Of a stretch of 64,000 nt of DNA, positions 41,227 to 49,332 are shown one piece after another. The notes beneath the pieces were generated by a model. That model did not search any database. It had not been told where the DNA came from and saw nothing but the letters and a program-made list of their open reading frames with translations. The number at the start of each line of letters is the position of its first letter. The first letter of the stretch is position 1. This DNA comes from Candidatus Bathyarchaeota archaeon (GTDB lineage Archaea; Thermoproteota; Bathyarchaeia; TCS64), in assembly GCA_014730055.1 (NCBI GenBank), contig WJIV01000067.1, positions 1-64,000 of the forward strand. Reading direction: 5' to 3'. Position numbers and translations under genes: made by a program.

Positions 41227-41721
41227 TTAAATGTTATGTAAACCCTTTGAAACTAGGTTAGCAACTCTCAGAGCCTCGGGATAGTTATCCTCTCTGGTTG
41301 AGACATCCAGAACTCCCAATGCGTCTTTCTTTCCCAGCCCAGCAGAAAAAATAGTCCATTCTTTCCATTTGAACATGAATCTCTCATCTAATCTATCACC
41401 CTTAGAAAGCGACAGAACGGGTTTCTCAGTGCTCTCAAAGAGAAGAAAAGGATCCAATGAGGCGGAGGGTAGAGTTTCCTCATCATAGATAATTACACGT
41501 ATCTGATTGTAATGTTTTGATTTCTTAATCATATCGGATACATGAATGGTAAGATCTTGCTCATTTACTAAGGTAGTTGTAATGACGCCGTCAAGTGATT
41601 TGTTTCCCTTGAAGACTACACCTACTACCTGGAGACCCTTAGTTAGCTCGGTAATAGATATGCCTAAAAGCCTGATCTCTTTTTTAACCTGTCTAAGCCG
41701 TATAATCGGCAACTGTATCAA
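41227..41721 (-). CDS. DUF99 family protein (endonuclease V-like)
   Basis: 164-residue protein of the archaeal DUF99 family, an RNase-H-like fold related to endonuclease V. Typical motifs: VKKEIRLLGISITE at the start, VVGVVFKGNKSLDGVITT, and a final segment EALRVANLVSKGL. In most members the first motif holds Asp where this protein has Ser-Ile, so nuclease activity is doubtful. It is conserved next to rpoL/csl4/tfs in archaeal information-processing arrays, as here. Confidence 0.85.
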   Translation of the reverse strand: MIQLPIIRLRQVKKEIRLLGISITELTKGLQVVGVVFKGNKSLDGVITTTLVNEQDLTIHVSDMIKKSKHYNQIRVIIYDEETLPSASLDPFLLFESTEKPVLSLSKGDRLDERFMFKWKEWTIFSAGLGKKDALGVLDVSTREDNYPEALRVANLVSKGLHNI

Positions 41722-41739
41722 TTATAAAAAAAAGGTAGG

Positions 41740-42027
41740 TTACTTAAAATCTTGAAGACTTTTCTCGAACTCTGATAAGAATTCATCCAACTTACCGTCT
41801 GCTCTTTCAGCAGCCTTCTTAAGGACCTCAAGGTGGTCCCCTTCCTCTTTTAAGCGGATGAAGAGCTTGGATCTATCCATTAGGGGGTGTTGTTTACTGT
41901 ATCCTGCCATCTCAACCTCGGGCTCCTCAAGCAGGTTAGTCTGCAGGAAGTTCAGCAGTGTATGGCCCTCTCCGCTAAAGTCGAACTCGATATATTTTTC
42001 ATCCTGCTGGGAGATTTTTATTTTCAA
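41740..42027 (-). CDS. rpoL: RNA polymerase subunit Rpo11 (L)
   Basis: 95-residue assembly subunit homologous to eukaryotic RPB11; forms the platform heterodimer with Rpo3. Motif EFDFSGEGHTLLNFLQTNLL and the C-terminal helix from about residue 65 are as in the family, along with YSKQHPLMDRSKLFIRLKE, split as YSKQHPLMDRS. It overlaps csl4 by 4 bases (ATGA on the minus strand). Confidence 0.95.
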   Translation of the reverse strand: MKIKISQQDEKYIEFDFSGEGHTLLNFLQTNLLEEPEVEMAGYSKQHPLMDRSKLFIRLKEEGDHLEVLKKAAERADGKLDEFLSEFEKSLQDFK

Positions 42028-42596
42028 ACTAACTCCTCCTCACCATAGCTCTTGGCTGTTTTTCTTCTCTCAACTCTTCCACAGTCCGGGCATGTAAGTT
42101 TCCCGCCCCGCTTCTCTAGCAGGCCCCCACATCTTGTGCAGTAAGCATATATTACGCCGTATTCTGATCCTGCCATGCTGGTCTGATTGAGCCTGTTTTT
42201 TGTGTTGACGATCTTTCCTTTAATGATGTCGCCACTCCTCACTGCCATGTCAATGTTCTTTATGTAATCCTTGCTGATGTCGCTGATATGTATGACACCG
42301 CTAATTGTGGGAAAGTTCTCCTTGCCCTGGATCATGAATATATCGATTCTAGCGTCTTTCCGGGCAACACTACCGACCTCGGCTACTACTTCCATGCCAT
42401 CCTCTGGGTACAAAGGCTTGGGGGTCTTCTTCTTGACAGAGATAGCCCTTCTCCTGACATCAATCCTAGTCTTCCCTATCTCATTGGACCTAATCTCCCC
42501 GTCATGCTGGTAGGTGCCATCACCCTCGTTGAATTCCTCTATTACAGCCAGCTTATCTCCGGGGAATACTTCTTGGTTACGTAGATTTCTTTGCAT
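42024..42596 (-). CDS. csl4: Exosome RNA-binding subunit Csl4
   Basis: 190-residue cap subunit of the archaeal exosome, which guides RNA to the Rrp41-Rrp42 ring. N-terminal domain (FPGDKLAVIEEFNEGDGTY), central S1 domain (about 65-145), and a C-terminal zinc ribbon with CTRCGGLL and CPDCGRVE. The 4-base overlap links it to rpoL. Spacer to polX is 150 bases. Confidence 0.94.
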   Translation of the reverse strand: MQRNLRNQEVFPGDKLAVIEEFNEGDGTYQHDGEIRSNEIGKTRIDVRRRAISVKKKTPKPLYPEDGMEVVAEVGSVARKDARIDIFMIQGKENFPTISGVIHISDISKDYIKNIDMAVRSGDIIKGKIVNTKNRLNQTSMAGSEYGVIYAYCTRCGGLLEKRGGKLTCPDCGRVERRKTAKSYGEEELV

Positions 42597-42747
42597 TTCC
42601 TTATTCCTTTACGTCTATTTTCCCGGTTTTTCTCCCCAGGAAACATTTGTTAAGTGTGATTGTGATAAATCATGTAAACATACGCATTTTAATAAACTAA
42701 ACGGTATTTTTCCGTGTTTTAACTGTAGTAGTTACATCTTTAAACTC

Positions 42748-44460
42748 CTAAATATTGAGATAATCCTCGATTTCCCGTAGATTCATTGTATTCAGCACAT
42801 CTTTTTGTTTGAGCCAACCCCTTCTTGCATTTGCGATACCGAACTCCATGAAGCGCAGGTGCTCTATATTATGAGAGTCAGTCCCCAGAGCGAACTTGAT
42901 GTTAAATTCCTTAGCCTTCTGGATCTCTGTATCAGGAAGGTCTAAACGAGTAGGGAATGCATTGATCTCTAGTGAGACCCCTCTTTCTTCAGCGGCCTCA
43001 TATATCTTATCGAGGTTAACATCGTATTGGTCACGCTTCAGGAGCAGCCGACCCGTGGGATGGCCTATTGCATCCACATAGTCGTTACTTATAGCGGATA
43101 GTATCCTGTTGGTTATCTTCTCCTCGCTCTGTTTGAAGCCACTATGAATGCTCGCTATTACAAAGTCTAGATCTTTTAATAGACTGTCTGGCAGGTCAAG
43201 TTTTCCATCTGAGTCGATCTCAACTTCTGTTCCTGATAGTACCCTAAAGTCTAGTTCCTCATTGACATTGTCTATCTCTTTCTGCCTCTCCCTGTAGTCC
43301 TCAACTGTAAGGCCTTGGGCAATTGCCAAGGTTTTGCTGTGATCAGTCATGGCTATGTACTCGTAATCCATCTCCATCGCTCTCTCAGCCATCTCCTTAA
43401 TGGAGTGGTTTCCCTCACTCCATTTACTGTGAGTGTGCAGATCTCCCTTCAAGGAATCATAAGCAATCAACTCAGGTAGACGTCCCTCTCGAGCCGCATC
43501 TATCTCACCGCGATCTGTTCGTAGCTCTGGTTCGATGTACACTAGATCAAGTGCCTTATAGATCTGCTCTTCACTCTCTCCTGCTATCAAGTCTTCATTT
43601 TCTCTGTCAATAAGTCCGTATTCACTGAGCTTCCAGTTCTTTTCAAGTGCAATATTTCTCAATTTGATGTTATGTTGTTTATTACCTGTAAAATACTGCA
43701 GGGCGGCACCATATGTCTCGGGCGCTATAATCATCAAGTCCGCCTGTACGCCGTTTTCTAGAACCACTGTGCCTTTCCTCTCACCTCTGGAGATAACTAT
43801 ATCAACCTGTTCCATGCTGGTGAAAAAGTCCATTACCTCGTCGTGATTGCCATCTATTGTGATTAATATGTCTATATCCCCTATGGTGGCCTTACGCCGC
43901 CTTATGGATCCCGCTAGATTAACTCTACTTATGTTCTCCCTGTTTTTTAGGATCTTAACAATTTCCTCAGCGTCTCTAAGCTTGTAGCCAAGTAGAAACC
44001 TCTCTTGGTGGCTTCGGTGCATCTTGATGTTCCTAAGAATGTCTTCCTCAGATTTTTCACCGAATCCTTCGAGTTCTCTTATCTTCTGGTCTTTCGCAGC
44101 CTTTTCCAGTTCATCTATGCTAGTAATCTCCAGCTCCATGTAGAGTTTTTGAGCGGTCTTTGGGCCTATTCCCTCGACATTCATCAGGTCTCTAAGACCC
44201 TCATGAACGTCCTCACGGAGACCCTCTAGGTATTCTATGCTCCCTGTCTCAAGGTAATCTGCGATCTTCTCCGCGATGCTCTCCCCGATACCAGGGATCT
44301 TGGCCAACTCGCCTCTCTCATATACGTCCTCTATGGGCTCACTGTGAGTCTCTATGGTTCCGGCCGCTCTTCGATAAGCCCTGGGTTTCCACTCCACGTC
44401 CTTTATCTCTAAATAGTCAGCAATCTCGTAAAGTAGCTCTGCGACTTCGCTATTTTTCAT
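42748..44460 (-). CDS. polX: DNA polymerase X family with C-terminal PHP domain
   Basis: 570-residue repair polymerase. An 8-kDa helix-hairpin-helix region (IPGIGESIAEKIADYL and VEGIGPKTAQKLY) precedes the nucleotidyltransferase site NLAGSIRRRKATIGDIDIL with its Asp pair (about residues 192-210) and the third Asp in VQADLMII. A C-terminal PHP domain (from about 345: GDLHTHSKWSEG, MTDHSK, GTEVEI, ASIHSG, GTDSHN) carries the metal-binding His/Asp/Glu set needed for 3'-5' exonuclease and AP-endonuclease work. One base separates it from the upstream ligase gene, so gap filling and sealing are co-expressed. Confidence 0.96.
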   Translation of the reverse strand: MKNSEVAELLYEIADYLEIKDVEWKPRAYRRAAGTIETHSEPIEDVYERGELAKIPGIGESIAEKIADYLETGSIEYLEGLREDVHEGLRDLMNVEGIGPKTAQKLYMELEITSIDELEKAAKDQKIRELEGFGEKSEEDILRNIKMHRSHQERFLLGYKLRDAEEIVKILKNRENISRVNLAGSIRRRKATIGDIDILITIDGNHDEVMDFFTSMEQVDIVISRGERKGTVVLENGVQADLMIIAPETYGAALQYFTGNKQHNIKLRNIALEKNWKLSEYGLIDRENEDLIAGESEEQIYKALDLVYIEPELRTDRGEIDAAREGRLPELIAYDSLKGDLHTHSKWSEGNHSIKEMAERAMEMDYEYIAMTDHSKTLAIAQGLTVEDYRERQKEIDNVNEELDFRVLSGTEVEIDSDGKLDLPDSLLKDLDFVIASIHSGFKQSEEKITNRILSAISNDYVDAIGHPTGRLLLKRDQYDVNLDKIYEAAEERGVSLEINAFPTRLDLPDTEIQKAKEFNIKFALGTDSHNIEHLRFMEFGIANARRGWLKQKDVLNTMNLREIEDYLNI

Positions 44461-44461
44461 T

Positions 44462-46222
44462 TTATCCCTCTCTCATCTGCACAATCTCGGACGTTGTTGT
44501 TGCTTGTTCAGGGGATTTATCTGGCCTCCAACGAATGAATCGAGGGAACCTCAATCCAAGCCCTCTCTCCTTCTCAGGGTCCCAGTTGCACGTGTGTACT
44601 GGGCTCTCTGTCAGTTCGCTTCCCTTGACCTCTATTACATGTTTTGGGGTAAACCAAGTATCTGGCTCTACATTTTCAGTCGTTTTCAGTCTAGCAGGTT
44701 TCTTGTCACTCTGGGCGTCTGATAGTTTTTCTGGTAGTTCGGCTAGTAGTTCATCAGTGAAGCCAGTTCCAAGTTTACATACTGTCTCATAGATGTCCTC
44801 TTCATGGTTATAAGAGGCACAGAGAAGAGACCCATAAGTTCCTGCTCGCTTTCCTTTACCCGCGTATGACCCGACAATTACTAAGTCTAGTGTATCGGAT
44901 AACTCGCTCGCGTAGCTAGACTTCCATTTAATCCAGCTCCACTCCCTCGCTCCTGCTCTATAGTAGCTATTGGAGGAGGTGGATTTGCATATTACCCCCT
45001 CAAGCCCCCGGCTTATGCAGTCCTGGAAGTACTCGTCTATCTCGTCTAGGTTATCCGTCAGTATACGCCCAGTTGGGGCGATATAGTCGTGCTCTCCGAG
45101 TATCTCGTGCATCTCCTCGGTTCTCTCAATATAGTTCTTCCGCAGGTAGCTGCTACCATTCTTATAGACAAGATCAAATACCATGTACTTCACTGGTATC
45201 TTCTCAGCGTACTCCTCAATGTCGTACTTTCTCCTGCGATTCATGATTTTTTGAAAAGGAAAATACTCTTTCTCGCTGAAATCATAAGCTACTGCTTCAC
45301 CATCAAGAATAGCTGAATCAGCCTCGACATGATTACTTACGCTCTCCACTATCTCAGGAAACTGATGGGTAATTTCATTGAGCCTTCGACTGAAAAGCCT
45401 GACTTTTCCTCCATCTTTATGAGCCTGTATTCGCTCCCCGTCATACTTCTCCTCAACAGATATAGTATCTGAATCAATCTTCTCCCTCACCTCAGTGATT
45501 TTATCAACCCTCTGAGCTAGCTGAGGCCGGAGAGGCCTATTTATCGCCACTCTGATTCGTTTAACCCCTTCAAGGCCACTTTTCGCCAGTATCTGGGCAA
45601 CGTACCCGATGTCCGAGGATACATTATACGCGTGTTCAAGGGGAGGACGATCATCTTTCGAACCCAGGAAAGCGGCAGCTAGACCGTCCAGCACCGTCAT
45701 ATCACCTACACCCAACCTCATCTGCCCTAGTACAAGCCTGATAATATACCTCCTAGAGCATGAATCAGCGGCAGACAGCAGGGCTGCGAGGGTCTTTTTC
45801 ATGATCTCCTGGCTATTCTCACCACTGGTGTTCGCTATTTTTAGTAATCCCTCATGAACTTTCTCGACGGTCAAAGCGTCAATCTCAAAAAACTCTGCAA
45901 ATTTTTTCTCAGGCCCATGCTCCACTTCAGCAGCTAGATCACCGAGATCCCCTAATTCTTGGAATTTTTCGTCTACATCATCCTCACCAAGTTCCAGCGC
46001 CAGAGATATACTGGATTTGGTCATTTCCTCACCCATACCCAACTTGACTTCTTTATAATCAGCGGTTATATCCCCGACAAGGAAGTAAGAAATACTATCG
46101 ATTTCCTCCTCATCTGAATTCTGAAAAAGTTCAGCCAGAGTACTGATCATCTCATTACGTTTGGTAGTCGCCTCTAGATTCGTGAAGTAATTGCATAGGG
46201 TTTTGAATTCCAATCGAGACAC
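44462..46222 (-). CDS. lig: ATP-dependent DNA ligase, copy paired with PolX
   Basis: 586-residue ligase with N-terminal DNA-binding domain (1-240), nucleotidyltransferase domain with the AMP lysine K259 in motif I (EKYDGERIQ), and an OB domain. Motif III LDGEAVAYDF, motif IV EGVICKS and motif V WIKWK are present. In the place of the PCNA box of Pyrococcus ligase it has EKKFAEFF (105-112), with Glu where Gln is usual. It is immediately upstream of polX (one-base gap), which suggests a role in repair. A second ligase is at 58093-59685. Confidence 0.94.
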   Translation of the reverse strand: MSRLEFKTLCNYFTNLEATTKRNEMISTLAELFQNSDEEEIDSISYFLVGDITADYKEVKLGMGEEMTKSSISLALELGEDDVDEKFQELGDLGDLAAEVEHGPEKKFAEFFEIDALTVEKVHEGLLKIANTSGENSQEIMKKTLAALLSAADSCSRRYIIRLVLGQMRLGVGDMTVLDGLAAAFLGSKDDRPPLEHAYNVSSDIGYVAQILAKSGLEGVKRIRVAINRPLRPQLAQRVDKITEVREKIDSDTISVEEKYDGERIQAHKDGGKVRLFSRRLNEITHQFPEIVESVSNHVEADSAILDGEAVAYDFSEKEYFPFQKIMNRRRKYDIEEYAEKIPVKYMVFDLVYKNGSSYLRKNYIERTEEMHEILGEHDYIAPTGRILTDNLDEIDEYFQDCISRGLEGVICKSTSSNSYYRAGAREWSWIKWKSSYASELSDTLDLVIVGSYAGKGKRAGTYGSLLCASYNHEEDIYETVCKLGTGFTDELLAELPEKLSDAQSDKKPARLKTTENVEPDTWFTPKHVIEVKGSELTESPVHTCNWDPEKERGLGLRFPRFIRWRPDKSPEQATTTSEIVQMREG

Positions 46223-46261
46223 TGTTAATGAAATTGTGCGGGTTTGAATAAACCTTAGTCG

Positions 46262-47266
46262 CTAGTCCCTAAAGTAGCCCTTACTCCAAAAATCTTCCCA
46301 GTCTTTTTCACCAAGCACAACGAGAGCCTCATTAACTGTAAGTACCGGTCGATTAACTCCCTCAACCCCATCTATTGATAACCGGGGGCAAGCCGTGTTA
46401 ATGAAAGCCTCGGGTTCTACAAAGTTGTTTATGTGCTCAGCCCTAACCTCATTCATGTAAATGATTACAGCTGTGACATTCCTATCTCTGAACTTCTTCT
46501 CTAGATCTAAAGCAACCTGAAGGTCTTTCTGCCCTGGCTTGCTAGAAACAATTATACCTAAATTTTTTGCTTGTTTCGTCGCCTCAATTGATGCCATTCG
46601 TTTTTTTGCTATGGACATTAAATCCTGCTCAGTTAACTTGGATATTTTAGCCTGAAACGGATCTGCAATGACGACTGGCTTTCCCGTACTCATAATCAGT
46701 CCTATAGGGTGAAATCTTCCTCCGCCAATATACAGGAATCCATCGACTTTATCCGCTATCTCCTCAGCACCTATATAATAACATCCAAGTATCTGGCCGG
46801 GAAAGGGCGTCATTCCTCCCTTCTTGCTAACAAAAGGTAGGAATTCTCTTTCCCTCAACTCTATCTCAATGTCTTCCACTTGATGAATATGCTGAACTGT
46901 AGTGACTACCCCTACTCTTTCCCAGGATTGGATTTCAGGTTCTGCGGCATCGATCATCGCAATCACATCGATATCTATCTCTGCATGAACAAAGAGAACC
47001 GGTACATCGTACTCCCTGACCATCTCACTGTGGCCATAATGGACTAGGAGGTCAATATTCAGTTCTTTAGCCTGATTCAGGGCGACGTCACAGGACCCGT
47101 AGCAGCTATCCCCGGATATGATGACATGTGAACCCGTAGCTAGGGTTATTGCTTTAACCATTTGGTATGCAAATGGTCTCATACCGTCAGGCAGCTGGAG
47201 GAGTATCCTATTTGCGTTCCTCTTCTGAATTTCCTCTGTTACACGCTCTAACTCCAAGTGATACAA
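46262..47266 (-). CDS. dph2: Diphthamide biosynthesis protein Dph2
   Basis: 334-residue non-canonical radical-SAM enzyme that transfers the aminocarboxypropyl group from SAM to the EF2 histidine, first step of diphthamide. The three cluster cysteines, one per domain, are in GDSCYGSCD, ILGCYYIGAE and NTACPRLSIDG. RILLQLPDGMRPFA and FLYIGGGRFHPIGL are family motifs. Lies between uL16/L10e and ligase genes in the same direction. Confidence 0.94.
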   Translation of the reverse strand: MYHLELERVTEEIQKRNANRILLQLPDGMRPFAYQMVKAITLATGSHVIISGDSCYGSCDVALNQAKELNIDLLVHYGHSEMVREYDVPVLFVHAEIDIDVIAMIDAAEPEIQSWERVGVVTTVQHIHQVEDIEIELREREFLPFVSKKGGMTPFPGQILGCYYIGAEEIADKVDGFLYIGGGRFHPIGLIMSTGKPVVIADPFQAKISKLTEQDLMSIAKKRMASIEATKQAKNLGIIVSSKPGQKDLQVALDLEKKFRDRNVTAVIIYMNEVRAEHINNFVEPEAFINTACPRLSIDGVEGVNRPVLTVNEALVVLGEKDWEDFWSKGYFRD

Positions 47267-47306
47267 AATGATTCAGATAGAAATGGGAGGGGGAGTAAAT
47301 AAGGAA

Positions 47307-47804
47307 TTAATTTATAGATGAGTCAAAGATTCTGCACTTTACCGGAAACTTTGCGGCTGCTCTTCGGAGGGCTTCTTTGCTGTTCTCTACGTTGTTCTCA
47401 GTCGTCTCGACTATGATTATCGGGTTATTCTTATCTATACGAGCGACCATAGCAGTTGGTTTTCCGTAAGCTTTCTTCATTCCTTCCTGGAATCGGTCTG
47501 CTTGAGCTACGTTTACTCTCTTATGCTCCCTTACTATGTTGTGGGGGAAGGGGACTATCTTAAGCATAAAGTTCTCTTTCCCCACCATCTTCTCGAGGTA
47601 CCTATTGGCCGCAATACGGGCGGATTCAAGGGCGTTGTGTCTGATCTGAATATCCTTGAGGTTTATGAGCTCTACCCTGTGACTGAAATCCCTAGTCGTG
47701 TTACCCATGGTAAATTTAACTATCTTTGATCCAGGTATACCACCCATGTACTTTTTCTGTGTATATGGCATGTTGCCTTTATGCTTAAACGTACTTGCTT
47801 TCAT
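47307..47804 (-). CDS. rpl10e: Ribosomal protein uL16 (archaeal L10e)
   Basis: 165-residue large-subunit protein near the A-site tRNA and the peptidyl-transferase region. Family markers are MPYTQKKYMGGIPGSKI, MLKIVPFPHNIVREHK and EGMKKAYGKPTAMVARI. Start ATG at 47804 gives the usual N-terminal extension. First gene in front of dph2. Confidence 0.95.
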   Translation of the reverse strand: MKASTFKHKGNMPYTQKKYMGGIPGSKIVKFTMGNTTRDFSHRVELINLKDIQIRHNALESARIAANRYLEKMVGKENFMLKIVPFPHNIVREHKRVNVAQADRFQEGMKKAYGKPTAMVARIDKNNPIIIVETTENNVENSKEALRRAAAKFPVKCRIFDSSIN

Positions 47805-47865
47805 TTTTCTAACCCTGTTTAGCCAACAAGATATTTAAAAAGTTAGTGTAAAGAAACATTCAGAT

Positions 47866-48066
47866 TTAATCTGATTTCTCGGTGCCGTTTTTGTTCTCTT
47901 CTTCCTCATCATCGGGCATATCCAGAGCGTCAGGTGTCTCAGAGACCTTTTCTACATCCTCCAAGACCTCCGCCTTGGGAGACTGTGTTATTCTCTTAAT
48001 TACAAAATAGGCTACGATAACAGTTACTAGTAATAGAGTGATTAACGATAAACTATCTAGGGCCAT
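47866..48066 (-). CDS. Small single-span membrane protein with acidic tail
   Basis: 66-residue protein: one membrane helix near residues 7-24 (LITLLLVTVIVAYFVIKR), then a basic spot and a very acidic tail (MPDDEEEENKNGTEKSD). Not recognised. It lies between DUF655 and uL16/L10e in the place where many archaea have rsmA/ksgA, which is not here. A role in membrane recruitment or regulation can only be guessed at. Confidence 0.7.
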   Translation of the reverse strand: MALDSLSLITLLLVTVIVAYFVIKRITQSPKAEVLEDVEKVSETPDALDMPDDEEEENKNGTEKSD

Positions 48067-48104
48067 AGATGAAAATAGTTAACAAAATACTTGAACATTA
48101 CGAG

Positions 48105-48671
48105 CTAGGCTGGTCTAGTGAAAATATTGTATTTTTCATCCTCGCTTAGCTCTTTCAGGACCCTTCTTACAATCAGCTTTACTGGGTCGCTTAGATTTAC
48201 TCTCTCCTTCAGGTCCTCAAAGCTCTCAAAGGGAACCCTTTCCCTGAGCTCGATTATCTGATACATCAATCTCTTACCGATTCCAGGTAATAGTTCTAGG
48301 CTATGCATTCTCGGTGTCAGAGGAGGACTTGTATTAAAGAACTCTATGAAGCGGGACTCATTATCGAGTACGATCTTTTCAATTATTGCTGTGAGCTCTG
48401 CCTTGGCTCCACTTGTAAGATCATCATACTTAATCCTTGATAGTATATGGTCAACTTTGGCACGGTCGCCCCTACCCACATAGATTCTATCCCGGATATT
48501 GTATTCAGCATCTCTCTGCGGGGATGCCTCTAGCAGGGTAAAATAGTCCTCTCCTACCAGTTGCAATATACCTGTCGCGGAGCGGCCAGTCCTAGGTACC
48601 CCTGGCCTACCATGGGGCAGATAATCTAAGACATAAGCGTACTCTTCATACTTTTTTGTTTCTCTATACAA
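48105..48671 (-). CDS. DUF655 family protein (putative RNA-binding)
   Basis: 188-residue archaeal protein of the DUF655 family, with an OB-like N-terminal half (YVLDYLPHGRPG ... LVGEDYFTLLEASP) and a C-terminal helix-hairpin-helix (LELLPGIGKRLMYQIIELRE, shown as LLPGIGKRLMYQI). Thought to bind RNA or ribosomes from its position beside eL21 and Rpo4 in most archaea. The TTG start is supported by GGAGTGAT six bases upstream. Confidence 0.9.
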   Translation of the reverse strand: MYRETKKYEEYAYVLDYLPHGRPGVPRTGRSATGILQLVGEDYFTLLEASPQRDAEYNIRDRIYVGRGDRAKVDHILSRIKYDDLTSGAKAELTAIIEKIVLDNESRFIEFFNTSPPLTPRMHSLELLPGIGKRLMYQIIELRERVPFESFEDLKERVNLSDPVKLIVRRVLKELSEDEKYNIFTRPA

Positions 48672-48701
48672 TACTTATCACTCCGCGGTTATTACGGGTA
48701 T

Positions 48702-49028
48702 CTATTCTTCAACCCGGTATTTGTCTATTATCCCTAAAATCCTGTTCATGGTGTCTTCTGCGATGATACGCTGCCTTCCAAGGAAGGTTCTCAACTCCGG
48801 GACCGTCTCAGGCATACAATTAGATATCTGGACTGCGAGCCCCCTATCGATCTGCGTCTCCTCGACCAACTCTCCCACCAACTCTTTTGCGGATTCACTG
48901 TCCACCTTACTAAACCTGTTAGTGTACTCTAGTACACGCCTTTGAAGGGGATCAAGCTCCTCAGCCTTATCCAGCAGAAGCTTACGGGCCTCTGCTACCG
49001 TGATCTCCTTCTTATCTTGCACAGACAT
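48702..49028 (-). CDS. rpoF: RNA polymerase subunit Rpo4 (F)
   Basis: 108-residue RPB4 homologue that forms the stalk with Rpo7. EITVAEARKLLLDKAEEL and RRVLEYTNRFSKVD match the family, with the helical bundle extending through the C terminus IIAEDTMNRILGII. One base separates it from the eL21 gene, the standard archaeal eL21-rpoF-DUF655 order. Confidence 0.94.
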   Translation of the reverse strand: MSVQDKKEITVAEARKLLLDKAEELDPLQRRVLEYTNRFSKVDSESAKELVGELVEETQIDRGLAVQISNCMPETVPELRTFLGRQRIIAEDTMNRILGIIDKYRVEE

Positions 49029-49029
49029 T

Positions 49030-49326
49030 TTACTCTTCCATATGTTTTCTTATATGCTCAGGTCTAGCTATTATGGTCTTTACTGTCTTACGCTGAGGTA
49101 TCTCTAGAATATAGGCTCTTCCCCTCTTACCAACCACATTCGCGACCTTTCCCTGGAAGCGTTTGTGAGGCATACCCTTGTGTATAGCAGGGTCTATGTT
49201 TATCACTACCTTCTCCCCGACCTCGTACTCAGTAAGCAGTCTGCTAAGGGGTAGCTTACCCTTATTCCTGACCCTCTTAGTCAGAACAGACCTGCTCTTC
49301 CTTCTCTGTCCTTTGCTTTTTCCCAT
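49030..49326 (-). CDS. rpl21e: Ribosomal protein eL21
   Basis: 98-residue large-subunit protein. Opening GKSKGQRRKSRSVLTKRVRN, then EYEVGEKVVINIDPAIHKGMPHKRFQG (part shown: DPAIHKGMPHKRFQG), GKRGRAYILE and the C-terminal ARPEHIRKH. ATG at 49326, 6 bases after the SRP54 stop. Confidence 0.95.
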   Translation of the reverse strand: MGKSKGQRRKSRSVLTKRVRNKGKLPLSRLLTEYEVGEKVVINIDPAIHKGMPHKRFQGKVANVVGKRGRAYILEIPQRKTVKTIIARPEHIRKHMEE

Positions 49327-49332
49327 TTTTTA

